From the NCBI GenBank assembly GCA_900708905.1, contig CAADRB010000001.1:5405439-5469438 (forward strand): a DNA stretch of 64,000 nucleotides, given 5' to 3'. Below the pieces are notes generated by a model, which was not told the origin of the DNA, searched no databases, and saw only the letters and a program-made list of their open reading frames with translations. Positions 59,801-64,000 of this stretch are shown one piece after another. Position 1 is the stretch's first letter; every line of letters starts with the position of its first letter. Position numbers and translations under genes: made by a program. Origin of the DNA: Hymenolepis diminuta (lineage: Eukaryota > Platyhelminthes > Cestoda > Cyclophyllidea > Hymenolepididae).

Positions 59801-62800
59801 TTTGGCAGCAGTGTTTGAGCGAAGAAAGATGTCCACGCAATTCTTAGAGATAAATCATTTCCACTATTTGACGAAATTGTCTCAGAAGCCGCTACAATTA
59901 AATCATTCAAGGCAGATCTAAAATAGAGGAAATTCAGAATTATCATACATGGTGAAATAAAATTGCTTTTAATTATTGGAAAGTTATTTAATACAAAGAA
60001 CACTAAAATAGTCCAATAAGAGGTGAAGAGGATAAAGAATAACGAACAGATTTTTTCCCTTACATTATTTAGTAAACTTAAGCGGTTGGTTATGCAATCT
60101 CAAATTATTTCTCCTTTCCTAATAGTCCAAAGTAGATAGATGACGATAGCTAAGACGTTTTAAAATCTAGCAGAGCCAAAGCATTACAACACCTGTTATT
60201 TATTTTCTTCTATTTAAACGGAAATCTACAAGAGGTAAATAGATTAAGGGTCGATTTATTTCTTACCTCGTCAATTCCATAGCCCTCTGTGAGGTTTCCG
60301 GTTCTTGCAAACACACCGACAGGCACCGCAGAGCTTCCAGTTTCAACAAAGCCACAATTTTATTCTTCGAAGACGACGCGAACCTATGAGACAGATAGGC
60401 CAGACATCTGTCTACAAGTTTCCACTTGTTAATCAGAGCCAACCGAAGAGAGCTGCTCTTTTGAGCAAAGACTCGCATCAATTTGAGCATTCGAGGCAGC
60501 GGGATCCCGTAAGCTGATGTGAGACTATCAGAATTCGAAAGCAACACAGAGTCATCCCAGATCAATGGAAGGAAGTGTTCAATAAGGGAAGCAATCAAGT
60601 GTGGAGCCTGGAATACCTGAAAGAGAAATACGGATAATCTGGATGATTTTCGAAATCAGTGAACAGTCTTCAACTCAGTGTTATAATGAACCGATAATGC
60701 GGATGGTAACGCGCTAGAGACCGCTTATCTCCAGCTATAAATTATCGCTGACTGAATGTGAGTGAAGGAGTTCGATTAATACATTTTTCAATAAATTGGA
60801 GTAAATTCTCAACCACCTTCGAAGTATTCTACAAACTTGTGGAGACGGACAATACGTTTATATGATCGGGGGAAAAGAGCTTGTGAAGTCTGAGATTGAG
60901 AAACCTAGGATCGGTTGTTTCTTTTTTAACCAGTTTGATTAATCATTCCAATCATCCAATACGTACCATAAGTCTTTATATAATAATAACCCCCAATCTA
61001 ACTTTGGAAAGCGTTTTCCAACGGTCATTTTGAGTATGGAGTGACATCATAGAGCCTCGCTTGTGACAGACACGAATTCTGCCACCCTCTTTATTAGGCA
61101 GTCTTACCCAGTGAAACTGCTCATTCCACTCATCGATGCGTGCCGATGGGGATAGAACCCGCGACCTCTGACATGGCAGACGAACACAATAACCAACGCG
61201 CAACCGATGCACACCATAGGTCTCTATGGTATTAGAAATATTCAACCTGCGACACAAATATTGTATTCGAAACTATCCAAGCTGAATACTCGGATAGCTA
61301 TAATATTAGAACAAGTTGGTTATTGAATAGAACAATAACACACAAATGCACGGTATTTTTTTAATAAATTAATAGAAGTATAGGAATTGGATTTTTGGAT
61401 ACGAATGATTATTTAACGCTTCAATCACAAAATCGTGATATCTGACCATACAGATCTTTATACTATGCATTAGATATTTACCAGAAATGCCAGATCCACA
61501 GAATGCCTGACCGCTGTGATCAGTAAACCAGGAATAGCATGAGCCACCGCATCAGTTGGAAGTAGTAGAGCGGGTCCAGGAGACAGCATCCAACCGATTC
61601 GAGCAGCGAGACTTGTCTCTTTAAAGAGACATCCCACGGGATCAGCAGCCATCACATCGGCGTGGTCTGAGTTCGCATCAGGATCTCCCTCGTCTGACGT
61701 TGAAGGAGATGGCACCTTGAGACGGAATTTTTGCGGACAGCGAGGGATTTCTGAGGGAGTGAGATTGATGGCTCCTCGTCTAACTTCAGTTGACCAGTCA
61801 AAGGCTTCATCTAGGAGGGCCTATAACAAGATAATAAGGAAACGGTGAAGTAACTTCTCGCTAATGGTGTGTAAATGTATGGCGTTTCATTGAACCTTCA
61901 AATTCGCAACATTCGATACATATATTTGGAAGTCTCATCTGCAAAGAGTAGACAGCGTAATCCTCTCTATGCGCTAAACAACTCGGCTTATATTATATTT
62001 CCGCCTTGTTACTTTTTTCTATTCTGATCTCTCATTATTGTGGAAATAAACAAGTATTTTGTCATCAATATCTAACCAGATTTTAAGGGTTGTGTACTTC
62101 TGTATGGTCTAGTTGATTTCGCTTACTGCCAAGTGATTAACAAGAGAATAAAAGCCGTTAATAAGGTTGTTTAATTGATGAATTTATACATTTGGACTGA
62201 AATTAACGCTTAAGCAAACGCGGAAAAAACTCAATTGTCGGTTAGAGAACTGGCTTTCTAGACAATTCTACAACTCTAAAATTCACCTAATGCGGAAAAA
62301 TCAAAATCGGAATATACAAAAAGCAGACGGATGCAGCAATACACAGATATCGTAGAGTTGTTCGGTGGGAAATTTAGATATTAATAAAATAGAATTAAAA
62401 TAAAAATATTAATAAAAAATGGTTTTCTTTGTATCTTTGAAGGGAAGTGGAATCTGAAAGGAAGTTGAAGATTTCCATTCCTCTGGCACTGAAATTTCTT
62501 CATCGCTATATTGCTGATTAACTAGGGGTCAAGATGAGTCGCTAGAACCACGGCGATCACTGATATTAGTAGCAATGGGTGATAAGATGTGTTATCACTA
62601 AGACAATGGCAGGATTCTCAGTACCATCGATTCTATACAAGTCAATAGGAAGGCAAACCCACTACTTTTACAAAATCCAACAAAATATCCAACCTCCAAG
62701 TGGCTGCTACGAAACACATTTAAAGAGGGGAAATTTTAAAGATCAAATAAAATGAGAAAGGTAAAACACAAGCTAAATCGAATTTGGTCTCGCATCTTTC

Positions 62801-63718
62801 AATTTCCTATCTCTAACCACTATTGTTATTGATGGAACACATTAACACATAGCCTAGCCAATCTGCATTTGATTCGTCAAAGTTTAAGGAGTATAACAGC
62901 TGCAGATTGTGTTCAAATTACTGTCAAATATCACTGATTGGATTGGCGAGTGTTTTCCAAAACATCCACTGAATTTATTCCAATTTTCGTTCTTAATAAG
63001 TAAGCATTCCTCATTCCCGATCACTATCATCATCAGTCATCAAATCTTGGGCCTGAACCAGTCTCCAGAAAAAAAATCGTCACTAGTTTAGCGACACGGG
63101 TGATCCAAAGATCACGTTACAGTTTTCACAAGGTGTGACAATTATTAATTCGTCCCATTCTCTGTGGTGTACTTACATGCACTGATCATACACATCGATT
63201 TCCATCCTAAATACCCACTTCAGCCTCTCTATAGCAGAAAATCTGGGCTTGTTAAGCTGTTAATTAAGCGCCATTCCTATCCCATACATCCAACTCAACT
63301 CCTAATTGTGAGTGCTTATTCCATATTCAAATTTCACCATAAGTCAATGATAATAAAAGGCATCAAGTCTGAATGTGAATCCTACCTCGCCCTGATCGTC
63401 TACCAAGAGGTTATTGAGTGCCCTCAAACACTCCCCCACAATCGCCACCGATACACCTCCATCAGTGGCCGTCACGGAAGATGCACAACTCGCCTCACTA
63501 ACACATCGATCCAGTGCCCATCGAAGGAGGAAACAGATACCCGGTGGACGACAGAGGAGAAGTGAGGGCAGGAGACTGGGAGTTGCAAGATGCATGGCAT
63601 GGTAACCCCTTCGAGAGGCAGCGAGTGCAGCAGCAAGGCTAGACAGTGCGATTCGACGCTGGTTGGGCTGAGATGACGAGGCGAGATGGAAGAGTTCGCT
63701 TATGGTGTAACCACCACG
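53802..63718 (-). CDS. RPAP1: RNA polymerase II-associated protein 1, C-terminal 1120 residues
   Basis: RPAP1 helps assembly and nuclear import of RNA polymerase II and supports Mediator-linked transcription of differentiation genes. Exons in transcript order: 63386-63718, 61482-61820, 60267-60616, 59792-59917, 59147-59219, 58968-59072, 58826-58893, 58485-58748, 57380-57671, 56711-56832, 56420-56631, 55655-55815, 55289-55581, 54402-54573, 54172-54326, 53802-54099. They sum to 3363 bases and keep one open frame. Matches to animal RPAP1 are clear. YTISELFHLAS.S..NQRRIAL matches the 'ELFHLARS..NQQRGLAL' block. ALLDEAFDWS follows it. Near the end YTELLEHYAAVSYASPIFAN and KALWGEHQATLRSL match 'LLEHYAAVSFGDPVF' and 'LALFGEHVGALRAL'. 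FLPEDVYKGLF and LRAYASAV come next. Most introns are 72-79 bases. The N-terminal part with the RPAP1_N and RPAP1_C domains lies beyond 64000. The exon at 56420 uses an unusual GTTTGG donor. Confidence 0.93.
56235..56400 (+). repeat. tRNA-derived SINE, copy 3 (+), degenerate, in an RPAP1 intron
   Basis: GTCAGGTCAGAAGTCGTGAGATCGAT resembles GTCAGAGGTCGCGGGTTCTATC of the copy at 61.0 kb. The following body GTGAATGGCCAAGTGCACT and AGTGATAGAAATTGTA parallels GTGGAATGAGCAGTTTCACT and GGTGGCAGAATTCGTG. It lies within the 604-base intron 55816-56419, antisense to the gene, and is more decayed than the other two copies. Confidence 0.5.
60990..61222 (-). repeat. tRNA-derived SINE, copy 2 (-), in an RPAP1 intron
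   Basis: The minus strand has GCATCGGTTGCGCGTTGGTTA and later GTCGCGGGTTCTATCCCC, an A-box and B-box pair at tRNA spacing. The same body as the 53.4 kb copy follows (GTGGCAGAATTCGTGTC, GAGGCTCTATGATGTCACT, CGTTGGAAAAC), with a TTATTATTATATA tail. It sits in the 865-base intron 60617-61481, in the same orientation as the gene. The minus-strand ORF 60976-61257 is read-through of this repeat, not a gene. Confidence 0.85.
61821..63385 (-). other. largest RPAP1 intron in the window
   Basis: A 1565-base intron. Apart from A+T-rich sequence, nothing supported was seen. The plus-strand ORFs at 62909-63091 and 63164-63605 are chance frames or shadows of the first exon in the window. Confidence 0.7.
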
Positions 63719-64000
63719 CTAGAAAAGGAAATAAAATAAGCAGTTAATAAGATACTCGGAGATCAGAGTTAGCATATCTTTTACATAGAGATTTGGTGCT
63801 ATGTATGATCAACAGAATATGGGGTTAGTAATTCTGCTATAATTCGAGAATATGAGTGCAATAAGTCTATATTAATTTATGTACTAGATAAGAGTAGCAA
63901 GTAAATGCTAGAAGAAATGATAATTATTTTCCCCCGTTCCCAATATTTCTTCTATGAACAAAAATGTATTTTCTTTCTTTATTTCCCCACCGATACACTT
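63719..64000 (-). other. RPAP1 intron continuing beyond the window
   Basis: The sequence after the acceptor (CTTTTCTAG) is A+T-rich and non-coding. The preceding exon lies outside the window. Confidence 0.8.

Noticed and set aside
60976..61257. 93-codon minus-strand ORF
   Set aside because: Lies entirely in the SINE copy inside an RPAP1 intron.
63164..63565. 133-codon plus-strand ORF
   Set aside because: Overlaps the RPAP1 exon 63386-63718 antisense; no motif of its own.
1..64000. CRISPR array, bacterial operon or integron-like system
   Set aside because: No regularly spaced direct repeats; split genes with GT-AG introns show that the DNA is eukaryotic.

Overview
This is animal nuclear DNA, most probably from a parasitic flatworm. 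That assignment is inference. It rests on A+T-rich sequence, split genes with many introns of about 70-80 bases plus two micro-introns of 31 and 34 bases, heavily decayed Ty3/gypsy retrotransposons, and protein-coding genes with clear animal orthologues. A run of 20 N at 9851-9870 marks a scaffold gap.

Layout. The first two thirds (1 to about 41000) are gene-poor and full of old repeats: a Ty3/gypsy reverse-transcriptase relic at 2.0-2.6 kb, a gag/protease relic followed by an LTR-like end with primer-binding site and a second gag start at 17.1-18.4 kb, a protease-RT-RNase H-integrase relic at 23.7-26.4 kb, a minisatellite at 23.0 kb, several dispersed repeat families, and a few weak exon candidates. 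The last third is gene-rich. A synaptobrevin/VAMP gene (minus strand) has three confident exons at 41.05-41.50 kb and a possible distal exon at 35.7 kb. An unidentified two-exon C-terminus lies at 45.6-46.0 kb (plus), followed by a CPED1-like PC-esterase gene at 46.6-51.4 kb (plus), a small FHA-domain gene at 52.5-53.1 kb (plus), and the 3' 16 exons of RPAP1, the RNA polymerase II-associated protein 1 gene, at 53.8-63.7 kb (minus, 5' end off the window). The FHA gene and RPAP1 converge tail to tail.

The RPAP1 model is the strongest result: 16 exons join in frame with no stop for 1120 residues, with conserved C-terminal blocks. A tRNA-derived SINE family has copies in two RPAP1 introns and in its 3' flank, and another dispersed repeat has five copies, one inside a CPED1-like intron.

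The genes have unrelated housekeeping, secretory or synaptic roles, with no sign of an operon or gene cluster. I found no convincing new biological system. The points most worth checking are the CPED1-like gene model, the alternative C-terminus of the VAMP gene, the unidentified exons, and the undescribed repeat families.
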